From contig WJJC01000165.1 in assembly GCA_014729945.1 (NCBI GenBank), forward strand, positions 1-12,952: a stretch of DNA of 12,952 nucleotides, in the 5' to 3' direction. The position numbers were made by a program, and so were the translations under genes. Below are positions 1 through 6,905 of this stretch, one piece after another (within the stretch, counting starts at the first letter, position 1; each line of letters begins with the position of its first letter). The stretch comes from Candidatus Bathyarchaeota archaeon (GTDB lineage: Archaea; Thermoproteota; Bathyarchaeia; TCS64). The notes under the pieces were generated by a model. That model was not told the origin of the DNA, ran no database searches, and was given only the letters and a program-made list of their open reading frames with translations.

Positions 1-252
1 AGTTTATTCACTGATCTTATGCTAGGTCCATACAAGCTCGAATCAGTAATAAACGAAAAAACGAGTACTTGGGATGAAAAAGGTTTGGCTTGGTATCTAG
101 ACCTCTTACAATTCAAGCACCCCAGCTTCAAGAATCAGTACAAGCATTTCCATCAATTGGTTAATAAAAAGGAATCCCCCCTGATAACTGTAGATGATGA
201 GATCAACATACTGAAGACACTTATAATGGTCTCAAGAGAAATGGGGATATAG
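1..252 (+). CDS. C-terminal fragment of a probable Gfo/Idh/MocA-family oxidoreductase (5' end outside window)
   Basis: The frame is open from the first base to a TAG stop at 250-252, so this is the 3' end of a longer gene; an ATG at 19 is internal and unlikely to be the true start. The 83 visible residues end in a pattern typical of the C-terminus of Gfo/Idh/MocA sugar and polyol dehydrogenases: an aromatic-rich helix with a YKHFHQ segment, then a short 'ESPLITVDDEINILKTL' stretch that resembles the family's 'g-x-x-P-x-v-t-x-x-d-a' signature, then a closing helix ending in SREMG. The NAD(P)-binding Rossmann domain and catalytic residues would lie upstream and cannot be seen. It is followed 2 bases later by the DUF362 gene, suggesting co-transcription. 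Family assignment is by pattern only; a general hypothetical protein remains possible. Confidence 0.5.
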   Translation, partial: SLFTDLMLGPYKLESVINEKTSTWDEKGLAWYLDLLQFKHPSFKNQYKHFHQLVNKKESPLITVDDEINILKTLIMVSREMGI

Positions 253-254
253 AG

Positions 255-1124
255 ATGGAACCAGTTTCTCTTGTTCATGTAGAAGATGTCGAGAAGGCAG
301 TTATAGAGAGTATAGACCTAATTGGTGGTCTTAGACTTGATCCCAGTGAAAAAGTGGTGATAAAACCCAATATTTGTAATGGGAAAAACCCCGATGGAAT
401 GGTGATAACGGATTTCCGGGTAATCAAAGCCGTTGTAGGCTTGATCCGGGAGAATGGAAACGATTTGGTTATAGTGGAGTCCGATAACATCTCAGGAACA
501 GCTGAGGAGAGGGTGATTGACTCAGGTTTAATGAGGTTACTAGATGAATGGGGTGTGGAGTTTCTCAATCTAAGTAAGGATGACTACCAAGAATACTCAG
601 TAGCCAATACAGTCCTCAGACTACCTCAAACAGTACTAGACGCTGATTACTTCATAAACATCCCTAAGATCAAGACTTGCGCCCACACACTAGTAACACT
701 AGGCATTAAGAACCTCTACGGGGTATTCCAGAGAAAACAAAAAGACAAACTCCATAGCAAACTAGATATGATACTGCCTTTTCTGGCGGAGCTTATTCGT
801 AATGATCTCATAATAGTGGATGGAATAAACTGTATGGAGGGAAACGGACCAGTAATTGGTAACCATCTCTGCATGAATATGGTTTTGGCTGGAAGAAACC
901 TTGTCTCAGTTGACTCTGTTTGCAGCTTGTTAATGGGTTATAACCCTGTAGATATTCCCCATATCGCATTATGTGCCTCAAATGGTCTTGGACCAATCGA
1001 ACCTGAATCTATACAGGTTATGGGAGAAGACTGGACAAAACATGTAAGAGACTTTGAGCCACCCTTCAGCCTTAGAGCAACACTTAAGTCGTTAAAGTCG
1101 ATAAAAGACATTTACCTGAGATAA
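255..1124 (+). CDS. DUF362 domain-containing protein, no ferredoxin domain
   Basis: This 289-residue protein has the hallmarks of DUF362: a KPN motif (residues 37-39) after a hydrophobic strand, a VIVESDN strand (72-78), an INIPKIKTC segment (135-142), the conserved GIKNLYG loop (150-156) and a VDGINCMEGNGP loop (188-199) followed by a strand ending VSVDSV. Many DUF362 proteins carry an additional C-terminal 4Fe-4S ferredoxin domain; this one has none, and its C-terminus is a basic helix. The biochemical function of most DUF362 proteins is not established, so no reaction is assigned. The ATG at 255 lies 2 bases after the preceding stop, implying one transcript with the dehydrogenase-like gene upstream. 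No signal peptide or membrane segment is visible. Family call is confident; role unknown. Confidence 0.8.
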   Translation: MEPVSLVHVEDVEKAVIESIDLIGGLRLDPSEKVVIKPNICNGKNPDGMVITDFRVIKAVVGLIRENGNDLVIVESDNISGTAEERVIDSGLMRLLDEWGVEFLNLSKDDYQEYSVANTVLRLPQTVLDADYFINIPKIKTCAHTLVTLGIKNLYGVFQRKQKDKLHSKLDMILPFLAELIRNDLIIVDGINCMEGNGPVIGNHLCMNMVLAGRNLVSVDSVCSLLMGYNPVDIPHIALCASNGLGPIEPESIQVMGEDWTKHVRDFEPPFSLRATLKSLKSIKDIYLR

Positions 1125-1168
1125 AACTACGTCTTTTGTCGTCTTAGATTACGCTATATGTCGAGTGT

Positions 1169-1177
1169 CTTAAATAC
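1169..1177 (+). promoter_or_regulatory. Probable archaeal TATA box for the HMG-CoA synthase operon
   Basis: The sequence CTTAAATAC matches an archaeal box A. Its centre is about 48 bases before the TTG start at 1221, which predicts transcription starting near 1198-1202 and a leader of about 20 bases containing the GAGGGT ribosome-binding site. It lies in the 96-base gap after the DUF362 gene, consistent with an independent promoter. Confidence 0.45.
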
Positions 1178-1206
1178 CATCCTTCCAGTCTCTTTCGTTA
1201 AATTCA

Positions 1207-1212
1207 GAGGGT
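1207..1212 (+). promoter_or_regulatory. Ribosome-binding site supporting the TTG start of HMG-CoA synthase
   Basis: GAGGGT ends 8 bases before a TTG at 1221. No ATG lies between them, and the next in-frame ATG falls inside the conserved N-terminal strand ([10 protein letters not shown]), so the TTG is the best-supported start. Confidence 0.6.
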
Positions 1213-1220
1213 AATTCAAT

Positions 1221-2258
1221 TTGAAGACTGGAAGACAGGTCGGGATCATTGGCTACGGAGCATATGTGCCTATGTATCGACTGGAGGCCTCAGAGATAAA
1301 CCGGGTTTGGGGAGGATTCGGTAAACCTGTTGAGGAGAAAAGCGTTGTCGCCATGGATGAAGACACTATTACTATTAGCGTTGAGGCGGCGAAACAAGCT
1401 GTAAGAAGAGCCAAGATAGATCCCAGTGATATTGGAGCGGTGTATATTGGGACGGAGTCCAAGCCATACGCCGTAAAACCAAGCGGAACTATAGTAGCCG
1501 AGGTTATAGGGGCTACTCCAAGTGTCTCTACAGCGGATTATGAGTTCGCTTGCAAGGCTGGTACAGAGGCAATGCAGACATGCATAGGCCTAGTGGGTAG
1601 CGGTATGCAGAAATATGCTATGGCTATTGGGGCTGATACCGCGCAGGGTAAACCCCATGACGCATTAGAATACACAGCGGCATGTGGGGGAGCAGCGTAT
1701 ATTTTCGCGGAAAGAACCGCGGATACTCTGGCTTATCTTGAGGCTTCATACAGTTATGTAACTGATACCCCTGACTTTTGGAGAAGAGCAAAAGAGATGT
1801 ATCCACGCCACGGGAACAGGTTCACAGGTGAGCCAGCATATTATAAACACATAACAGGAGCATCCCAAGGATTACTAGAAGAAACAGGGTACAAACCAGA
1901 GGACTTCACATGGGCGGTTTTCCATCAACCTAACACAAAGTTCCCCATTAAAGTAGCTAGAAAACTAGGGTTTTCAATGGACCAGATAGAGCCTGGGCTC
2001 GTTGTGCCCAATATAGGGAACACTTACGCCGGTAGTACACCCGTGGGTCTCGCCGCTACACTTGATATAGCAGAGCCTGAGGACACGATTTTCACGGTTA
2101 GCTACGGCTCAGGCAGCGGTAGCGATGCCTTCATTTTCACAGTACAGGACGCTATAAAGGAGAAACGTGAAGGACCCAAGTTAGCCAGGTTTATCGAGCG
2201 GAAAAAGTACGTGGATTACGCCACATACTTGAAACACAGGGGGCAGATTATCCAATGA
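1221..2258 (+). CDS. Hydroxymethylglutaryl-CoA synthase, archaeal type
   Basis: HMG-CoA synthase condenses acetyl-CoA with acetoacetyl-CoA to HMG-CoA, the committed carbon-building step of the archaeal mevalonate pathway for isoprenoid membrane lipids. The 345-residue length is normal for the archaeal family. The N-terminal [11 protein letters not shown] strand, the catalytic Glu79 in [11 protein letters not shown], the nucleophile Cys111 in EFACKAGT and His235 in FHQPN are all present, as are GADTAQG and the C-terminal [11 protein letters not shown]. The start is TTG at 1221, preceded by GAGGGT. The stop overlaps the next start in an ATGA arrangement (2255-2258), so translation is coupled to the thiolase-family gene. 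In archaea the HMGS, thiolase and DUF35 proteins form one complex that passes acetoacetyl-CoA between sites without release; the gene order here matches. All catalytic residues are intact, unlike those of its thiolase partner. Confidence 0.95.
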   Translation: MKTGRQVGIIGYGAYVPMYRLEASEINRVWGGFGKPVEEKSVVAMDEDTITISVEAAKQAVRRAKIDPSDIGAVYIGTESKPYAVKPSGTIVAEVIGATPSVSTADYEFACKAGTEAMQTCIGLVGSGMQKYAMAIGADTAQGKPHDALEYTAACGGAAYIFAERTADTLAYLEASYSYVTDTPDFWRRAKEMYPRHGNRFTGEPAYYKHITGASQGLLEETGYKPEDFTWAVFHQPNTKFPIKVARKLGFSMDQIEPGLVVPNIGNTYAGSTPVGLAATLDIAEPEDTIFTVSYGSGSGSDAFIFTVQDAIKEKREGPKLARFIERKKYVDYATYLKHRGQIIQ

Positions 2259-3391
2259 GACCCGTTAAGATAGCTGGCATAGGCATACTTAAAGTAAAAG
2301 AATATTGGGAAAAGTCCATACAGGATCTGTTCGTTGAAGCATCACTTAAAGCAATGGAGGACGCTGAGTTAACGGATATTGACAAGCTTTATGTAAGCAA
2401 CATGAGCTCAGCTTTGATGCAGGATCAACTTAACATAGGGGCCATCATGGCGGACAGCCTTGGAGTGCCCGGGATCTCAGCCACCCGCGTAGAGGCTGGA
2501 TCAGCAAGTGGAGGCGTGGCTTTCCATGAGGCAATCCAAGCCGTAGCAAGTGGTTACAGCGACGCCGTGCTGGTAACAGGCGTAGAGAAGATGAGTGATA
2601 TATTACCCGAAGTAGTTACCACTAGTCTTGCTATGGCCGAGGAACAGGAATATACTTCATACACTGGAGTAACCAAAGCCGGGGTCGCTGCGTTAATCCA
2701 TCGATTATACATGGATCGATACTCCTCACCTGAGGAAATCTGCATGATGGCTGTGAAGAGCCATGAGCATGCTGATGGATGTAGACACGCACAGTATCCG
2801 TTCAAAATGAGCTTGGAGCGAGCAATCTCTACCCCTATGGAGGCCGACCCTATACACATGATGGAGTGCTCAGGCATAGGCGATGGCGCAGCCGCTCTCC
2901 TGCTCACTCCGTCAGAAGGCGAAGGTGTGGAGGTCGCCGGGACAGCGGTAAGCACAGATTACACCAGCATAGCTCAGAGACATAACCCACTGGAGATGAA
3001 GGCTATCAAGACCGCTGCAAACAGAGCATACAAGATGGCCGGGATCAAGGCAAATGAGATAGACCTAGTGGAGGTACAGGATGATTATACAATCAACGGT
3101 ATCTTGGGAATCGAGGGACTGGGCCTAGCAGAGACAGGTGAAGGCGCGAAACTGGTCAACAGCGATGAGGTTGATAGAGAAGGCAAGATACCTGTAAACA
3201 CTTTCGGTGGACTAAAGGCGAGGGGCAATCCCATAGGTGCCACTGGTTTATACCAGTTAGCCGAGATAACAATGCAGCTCCAAGGAAAAGCTGGAGACCA
3301 TCAAGTCGAAGACGCTGAGTATGGTGTAGCCCAGAACATGGGTGGTATGGCGTCGATATGCGCAATAAACGTACTTAGGAGGAGACAATAA
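2255..3391 (+). CDS. Thiolase-family protein lacking the catalytic residues (putative pseudo-thiolase of the HMGS complex)
   Basis: At 378 residues this is a full-length archaeal SCP2-like thiolase homologue, in the gene position of the acetoacetyl-CoA thiolase of the HMGS complex. Fold signatures remain: [19 protein letters not shown] (97-115), GDGAAALLL (209-217), the [15 protein letters not shown] loop (317-331) and the C-terminal NMGGMAS. The active-site positions are changed. Ser83 (codon TCA at 2501-2503, in VEAGSASGG) replaces the acyl-accepting Cys of the family's ACASG motif. Gln275-Asp276-Asp277 replaces His-Asp-Cys of HDCFT. Arg323-Gly324-Asn325 replaces the x-Gly-His of the GHPxGATG loop. 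Classical Claisen condensation or thiolysis through an acyl-cysteine therefore looks impossible. The frame is open, and start and stop overlap both neighbours, so this is not a decayed gene. It may be a structural or acetoacetyl-CoA-handling subunit, or it may run different chemistry, as the Cys-less thiolase-fold aldolase Ltp2 does with its DUF35 partner. Confidence 0.85.
   Translation: MRPVKIAGIGILKVKEYWEKSIQDLFVEASLKAMEDAELTDIDKLYVSNMSSALMQDQLNIGAIMADSLGVPGISATRVEAGSASGGVAFHEAIQAVASGYSDAVLVTGVEKMSDILPEVVTTSLAMAEEQEYTSYTGVTKAGVAALIHRLYMDRYSSPEEICMMAVKSHEHADGCRHAQYPFKMSLERAISTPMEADPIHMMECSGIGDGAAALLLTPSEGEGVEVAGTAVSTDYTSIAQRHNPLEMKAIKTAANRAYKMAGIKANEIDLVEVQDDYTINGILGIEGLGLAETGEGAKLVNSDEVDREGKIPVNTFGGLKARGNPIGATGLYQLAEITMQLQGKAGDHQVEDAEYGVAQNMGGMASICAINVLRRRQ
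3377..3385 (+). promoter_or_regulatory. Strong Shine-Dalgarno for the DUF35 gene inside the thiolase 3' end
   Basis: AGGAGGAGA lies 5 bases before the ATG at 3391, embedded in the last codons of the thiolase gene. With the 1-base overlap of TAA and ATG it indicates reinitiation or coupled translation. Confidence 0.6.
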
Positions 3392-3783
3392 TGAGTGTAC
3401 CAAGATACTGGAGAAACGAGGTGCCACGTTACAGGCTCCAAGGAAATGAATGCACACAGTGCGGTGCAAGATATTTCCCATCACGACCTATATGCAAATG
3501 CGGCTCAAACAAGTTCAGTCCATACAAACTTGCTGAGAGGGGAATTATAGTAAGCTGGACCATTATAAGCAACCCCCCGATAGGGTTCGAGAAATATGTG
3601 CCATACGCTGTGGCCCTTATCGAGTTGGATGATGGGAACAAGCTGCTGAGCCAGGTTGTCGATGTAGACCCAGAGGAATTAGAAGTGGGCTTAAGAGTCG
3701 AAGCAGTCTTCCGTAAGGTAAAAGAAGATGGAAAAGACGGCATCATACAGTATGGATACAAGTTCCGCCCCATCGTTGAGTAA
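3391..3783 (+). CDS. DUF35 zinc-ribbon/OB-fold protein, scaffold of the HMGS-thiolase complex
   Basis: This 130-residue protein has an N-terminal rubredoxin-like zinc ribbon (Cys21, Cys24, Cys35, Cys37) preceded by the typical YRLQGNECTQCG lead, and a C-terminal OB fold (about residues 50-128) starting at the SWTII strand. In archaea this protein bridges the thiolase and HMG-CoA synthase and its OB fold helps form the shared CoA-binding site. The first pair is CX2C as usual, but the second reads Cys-Lys-Cys (CXC), one residue shorter than the common CX2C knuckle, which may change zinc geometry. The gene overlaps the thiolase stop by one base and has a strong ribosome-binding site, so it is the third member of the operon. 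The call is secure; whether the ribbon binds zinc normally is unknown. Confidence 0.9.
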   Translation: MSVPRYWRNEVPRYRLQGNECTQCGARYFPSRPICKCGSNKFSPYKLAERGIIVSWTIISNPPIGFEKYVPYAVALIELDDGNKLLSQVVDVDPEELEVGLRVEAVFRKVKEDGKDGIIQYGYKFRPIVE

Positions 3784-3792
3784 ATCCCCAAC

Positions 3793-3800
3793 TTTTTATA
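3793..3800 (+). promoter_or_regulatory. TATA box for glycyl-tRNA synthetase
   Basis: TTTTTATA sits with its centre about 35 bases before the ATG at 3832, and there is no Shine-Dalgarno sequence before that ATG. This predicts a leader of roughly 7-10 bases, in effect a leaderless mRNA. The T-run may also help end the upstream operon, whose stop is at 3781-3783. Confidence 0.5.
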
Positions 3801-3831
3801 ACCCCTAATCATTCCATGATTCTGATAAATC

Positions 3832-5361
3832 ATGGCTCCACGAACAAAATACGACAAAATATCTGAGATAGCTAAACGAAGAGGCTTCTTTTGGCCCAGC
3901 TTTGAGATCTATGGCGGTATGAGCGGCTTCACGACTTATGGAGACCTAGGAACTAAGCTTAAGAATAACATCGAGAGACTCTGGAAAGAATACTTTGTAC
4001 GAAAACAGGGCTTCCTTGAACTAGAAGCACCTATTATTAATCCGGAACGAGTGTTTGAGGCATCAGGGCACCTAGAGAATTTTAAAGAGTATAGCTCAGA
4101 GTGCAGTCAATGTGGACATAGTTTCAGAACCGATCACCTGATCGAGGAGAAGACTGGTATGGAGAACGTGGAGGCTATGGGTGGTGTAGCCATCAAGAGT
4201 CTGCTGATGGATCACAAGATAAAGTGTCCCCGATGCGGTGGAGCGCTACAGGAACCAGAACTAATCCTAACCATGTTCAAGACAGAGATAGGCGCCACAG
4301 GTGGGGCCATAGGTTACCTACGCCCAGAGACAGCGCAGGCCATGTTCCTCAACTATAAACGAGGAATAATCCATGCGAGGGAGAAACTGCCCTTCGCTTT
4401 GGTCCAGAGCAGTAAAGTAGCACGCAACGAGATTAGCCCTCGTAGGGGTATGCTGAGACTCAGGGAGTTTACCATCATGGAGCTGGAGTTGTTCTTCGAC
4501 CCGGAGGATCCTGCTTGCCCATGGTTTGATGACGTTAAAGATATGGTGATACGTTTCTATACAGAGGAGATGGAGGAGAACCAAGTCAAAGAGCCCAAGG
4601 TCTTAACGGTGGAGGAGGCAGTAAACAAGGAACTAATCTTAACCGAGTGGCAGGGCTACTTTATGGGGCTTAGCCAGCAATTCATGGCCGCGTTGAATAT
4701 ACCAGAAGAGCATCAGAGATTCAGGGCCCATCTGCCGGATGAGAGAGCCCACTACAGTGCTCAGACCTATGACCATGAGGTAAAACTGGATACTTGGGGT
4801 TGGACAGAGGTCTCGGGATGCGCTTACCGTACTGACTTTGATCTTAAAAATCATCAAGCGTCCAGTGGGGAGAGTATGGATGTGCTCAGAGAGGATGGAA
4901 CCCGATTCATACCCCACGTGGTTGAGCCAAGTTACGGTCTGGACAGACTGGTATATATTGCTATGGAGAACAATTATGAGCGGAAGAAAAAAAGGAACAT
5001 ATTCCACTTCCCAAGGGAACTCGCGCCATACCAGATAGCGTTATTCCCTCTAGTAACTAAGGATGGTGTTGACGATAAGGCCGAGGAAGTACGTGACCTT
5101 CTACTGGATAAAGGCTTCTGGTTAATATATGATGACAGTGGAAGCGTTGGTAGACGTTACGCCCGAGTAGACGAGATTGGTGTACCCTTAGCTGTAACCG
5201 TGGATTATACTACAAGAGACGAGGATATCCTAACCATCAGAGACAGGGATACATGGGAACAGGTAAAATTGCCTGTAAAGGAACTTCCTAACGCACTGGA
5301 AGCCTATTATAAACGGGAAAAGGAGTTCCATGAACTCGGGGAAAAAGTAGTCCGAGGCTAA
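3832..5361 (+). CDS. glyS: Glycyl-tRNA synthetase, dimeric class II type
   Basis: GlyRS charges tRNA-Gly with glycine in the cytoplasm. The 509-residue protein begins with the family's KISEIAKRRGFFWPSFEIYGG and GFTTYGDLGT segments. Motif 1 surrounds Pro67 (PIINPERVFEASGH). An inserted zinc-binding module has two CX2C pairs (Cys91/Cys94 and Cys132/Cys135). RPETAQ at 164-169 is the glycine-system signature, motif 2 spans 198-221 (RNEISPRRGMLRLREF), and motif 3 is EPSYGLDRL at 365-373. A HGTP anticodon-binding domain follows (about 397-490). The length is near the short bacterial alpha2 form and less than the roughly 570 residues common in archaea. It is preceded by its own TATA box with almost no leader. 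Its stop overlaps the stop of the convergent CinA-like gene by 4 bases. Confidence 0.95.
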   Translation: MAPRTKYDKISEIAKRRGFFWPSFEIYGGMSGFTTYGDLGTKLKNNIERLWKEYFVRKQGFLELEAPIINPERVFEASGHLENFKEYSSECSQCGHSFRTDHLIEEKTGMENVEAMGGVAIKSLLMDHKIKCPRCGGALQEPELILTMFKTEIGATGGAIGYLRPETAQAMFLNYKRGIIHAREKLPFALVQSSKVARNEISPRRGMLRLREFTIMELELFFDPEDPACPWFDDVKDMVIRFYTEEMEENQVKEPKVLTVEEAVNKELILTEWQGYFMGLSQQFMAALNIPEEHQRFRAHLPDERAHYSAQTYDHEVKLDTWGWTEVSGCAYRTDFDLKNHQASSGESMDVLREDGTRFIPHVVEPSYGLDRLVYIAMENNYERKKKRNIFHFPRELAPYQIALFPLVTKDGVDDKAEEVRDLLLDKGFWLIYDDSGSVGRRYARVDEIGVPLAVTVDYTTRDEDILTIRDRDTWEQVKLPVKELPNALEAYYKREKEFHELGEKVVRG

Positions 5362-6194
5362 TTATCCCGGATAAGATCCATTTCCCCGCCACCAGACTCC
5401 ATTATACGATGGTGATAATCCTCAAGTAAAGCATTCATTTTCTCAGCAGCCTCTTCTGGAGTAGCTGCTTCTAGGACGAAATCAACCTTTATCGTATGTA
5501 TTTCTTCTCTGTCCTCGCCTTCCACTGGGGGGGTTGCAGCGTTTTTAATGTAAATATCTGGGTAATCTTCCTGCATTTGCCGATATATTGGGAAAAATTT
5601 CTTCCAAATCATACTAATGTTGTATGTTTTAGCTAGGAATACACTGGTGGCTTGGGACTCGATCATTGGCGCTACATGTTTGTTAAATATTCCCTTCATC
5701 TCGTCAGGTACTCCGGGTAAGGTGCATATGGTCTTACCTCCGGCTTCTACGGCCATACCAACCGCGAACCCAACGGGGTTCTGTAAAGGTGTGCTGCCTT
5801 TAAGCACCCTGGCCATTCTTCTACCCCGATTTATCGTGGCTTGATCAGTAATTCCTCTTTTCTTGTAAACCGCTTCTATCTTGGCCGCACCCTCTTCGTT
5901 GATTATGGGCTTTTTACCTAGAGCCATTCCTATGCTATCCACGGTTAGATCATCTGCGCTTGGACCCAGCCCCCCTGTGACAATTATGAAATGGGCGTCT
6001 CTCAGGAGAGCCTCCTTGATGGTTGAGGCAATTAATTCTGGTTCATCCCCTATAGTAGTGACTCTTCTTAGACTGGCGCCCATCTCTGCCACTCTTTTCG
6101 CTATCCAGTTACTATTCGTATCTAAGATCCTTCCGAATATCAACTCGTCACCGGTGGCTATTATCTCAACATTGACGCTTCCCGTGGGCTTCAT
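5358..6194 (-). CDS. CinA/MoaB-like molybdopterin-binding domain protein (NMN deamidase-related)
   Basis: The 278-residue protein carries an N-terminal MoCF (MoaB/MogA/CinA-N) domain: EIIATGDELIFGRILDTNSN (10-29) and the glycine-rich TGGLGPSADDLT (73-84), followed by NPVGFAVGM and LPGVPDEM, both usual for CinA-type proteins. The rest resembles the archaeal stand-alone CinA N-half with a small C-terminal extension; the CinA C-terminal NMN amidohydrolase domain with its Ser/Tyr/Lys site is absent. Database labels such as 'NMN deamidase-related' therefore should not be taken as an activity. Some CinA N-domains hydrolyse ADP-ribose, which is possible here. The ATG at 6194 lies about 27 bases after a GTATAAG box (6218-6224), giving a leaderless start. 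The stop overlaps that of glyS by 4 bases. Confidence 0.85.
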   Translation of the reverse strand: MKPTGSVNVEIIATGDELIFGRILDTNSNWIAKRVAEMGASLRRVTTIGDEPELIASTIKEALLRDAHFIIVTGGLGPSADDLTVDSIGMALGKKPIINEEGAAKIEAVYKKRGITDQATINRGRRMARVLKGSTPLQNPVGFAVGMAVEAGGKTICTLPGVPDEMKGIFNKHVAPMIESQATSVFLAKTYNISMIWKKFFPIYRQMQEDYPDIYIKNAATPPVEGEDREEIHTIKVDFVLEAATPEEAAEKMNALLEDYHHRIMESGGGEMDLIRDN

Positions 6195-6217
6195 ACGCTT
6201 ATTTGGCTATCCGGTAG

Positions 6218-6224
6218 CTTATAC
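6218..6224 (-). promoter_or_regulatory. TATA-like box for the CinA-like gene
   Basis: Read on the minus strand this is GTATAAG, centred 27 bases before the ATG at 6194, the spacing expected for a leaderless archaeal transcript. It is back to back with the promoter of the ferritin-like gene. Confidence 0.4.
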
Positions 6225-6242
6225 GCCTTTTCCACGAGTCAA

Positions 6243-6250
6243 TTTTATAT
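6243..6250 (+). promoter_or_regulatory. TATA box for the ferritin-like gene
   Basis: TTTTATAT is centred about 39 bases before the ATG at 6285, predicting a leader of about 12 bases without a clear Shine-Dalgarno. It shares the 90-base divergent region with the CinA-like promoter. Confidence 0.5.
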
Positions 6251-6284
6251 GGATCCATCGGAGATAGTCTTTGACTGATTAATA

Positions 6285-6752
6285 ATGGATATTGAGAATT
6301 GGACCATTGAGAAGGCTCTGGAGGTAGGGGCTGAGATGGAGTTAGAGAGCTACACCTTATACACTGAGACCGCTAAGAAGGCAAAGTACCCAGGTGCAAA
6401 AAAGATGCTGGAGGAGATCGCTGAAGATGAAAAAAGACATAGAGATTACTTCTTGAAGGGGCTAGATGACCCTGAAAACCTACAGATGAGGACCTTGAAA
6501 GAAGAGATCCCTGATCTTAAGATCACGGATCAGCTTGTCAAAGTACCTTTGGATCCTAAAGCGGATTTCCCTCAGATATTGATCTATGCTGCTCAGAGAG
6601 AGAAGGCTACCCACGACTTTTATGTACAAGTGGCTAGAAAATTCAAGGGCACTGATATGGGTAAGATGTTCAACAACTTTGCTAAAGAGGAATTACGTCA
6701 TAAATACTTGATTGAAAAAGAGTATGATGATGTAGTTCTCTCTGATATGTAA
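6285..6752 (+). CDS. Ferritin-like diiron protein, rubrerythrin type without rubredoxin domain
   Basis: This 155-residue protein is a four-helix bundle of the rubrerythrin/ferritin-like family. Two repeated half-sites are visible: Glu19 in the first helix (seven residues before Tyr26) with Glu49-x-x-His52, and Glu106 (seven residues before Tyr113) with Glu136-x-x-His139. Together they give the six ligands of a carboxylate-bridged diiron site. The C-terminal rubredoxin domain of classical rubrerythrin (CX2C pairs) is absent; the protein has no cysteines at all, so electrons would have to come from a separate donor. Proteins of this type reduce peroxide or handle iron in anaerobes. It is a single gene, divergent from the CinA-like gene and convergent with the UxaA operon, with a TATA box upstream. 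The family is clear; peroxidase versus iron storage cannot be decided from sequence. Confidence 0.88.
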   Translation: MDIENWTIEKALEVGAEMELESYTLYTETAKKAKYPGAKKMLEEIAEDEKRHRDYFLKGLDDPENLQMRTLKEEIPDLKITDQLVKVPLDPKADFPQILIYAAQREKATHDFYVQVARKFKGTDMGKMFNNFAKEELRHKYLIEKEYDDVVLSDM

Positions 6753-6905
6753 ACTCATCTCCACTTATATTTTATTTAGTTCTAAAATTATTAGGCCTTT
6801 TGTACGCATCCAGTTAGCGTAATGATGGCGCCTCATATGTTTAAGGAGGGTAGTGTTACAGCATGGAGAGTGCTGTCGTCAACTTAGAAGTGATATAGGA
6901 GATTG
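6753..6905. other. Convergent intergenic region with two small inverted repeats
   Basis: This 153-base gap separates the 3' ends of the ferritin-like and UxaA large-subunit genes. It holds a T-rich stretch (6766-6781) that could end the forward transcript. It also holds an inverted repeat TACGC/GCGTA (6803-6807 and 6817-6821, 9-base loop) and another ACAGCA/TGCTGT (6858-6863 and 6871-6876, 7-base loop). An AAGGAGGG at 6843-6850 resembles a ribosome-binding site but no convincing reading frame follows. Probably transcript-end structure for both genes. Confidence 0.35.

Noticed and set aside
2501..2503. Sequencing error as the explanation for the Ser at the thiolase nucleophile position
   Set aside because: TCA differs from either Cys codon at more than one base, and two further active-site motifs are changed at several codons each, with the frame intact.
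2554..2955. A 133-codon open frame on the minus strand inside the thiolase gene
   Set aside because: It lies antisense to a clearly conserved protein-coding sequence, has no recognisable domain, and its openness follows from the codon pattern of the sense gene.
3429..3857. A 142-codon minus-strand frame over the DUF35 gene and glyS start
   Set aside because: It is antisense to the zinc-ribbon/OB protein and spans the glyS promoter; no family features seen.
5358..6194. Assigning NMN deamidase activity to the CinA-like protein
   Set aside because: The C-terminal amidohydrolase domain responsible for that activity in bacterial CinA/PncC is absent.
5881..6267. A 128-codon plus-strand frame over the CinA-like gene start
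   Set aside because: It is antisense to the conserved MoCF motifs and would cover the divergent promoter region.
6822..6887. A 21-codon frame starting at the ATG at 6822 in the convergent gap
   Set aside because: Very short, no ribosome-binding site before its ATG, and the AAGGAGGG lies inside it rather than upstream.
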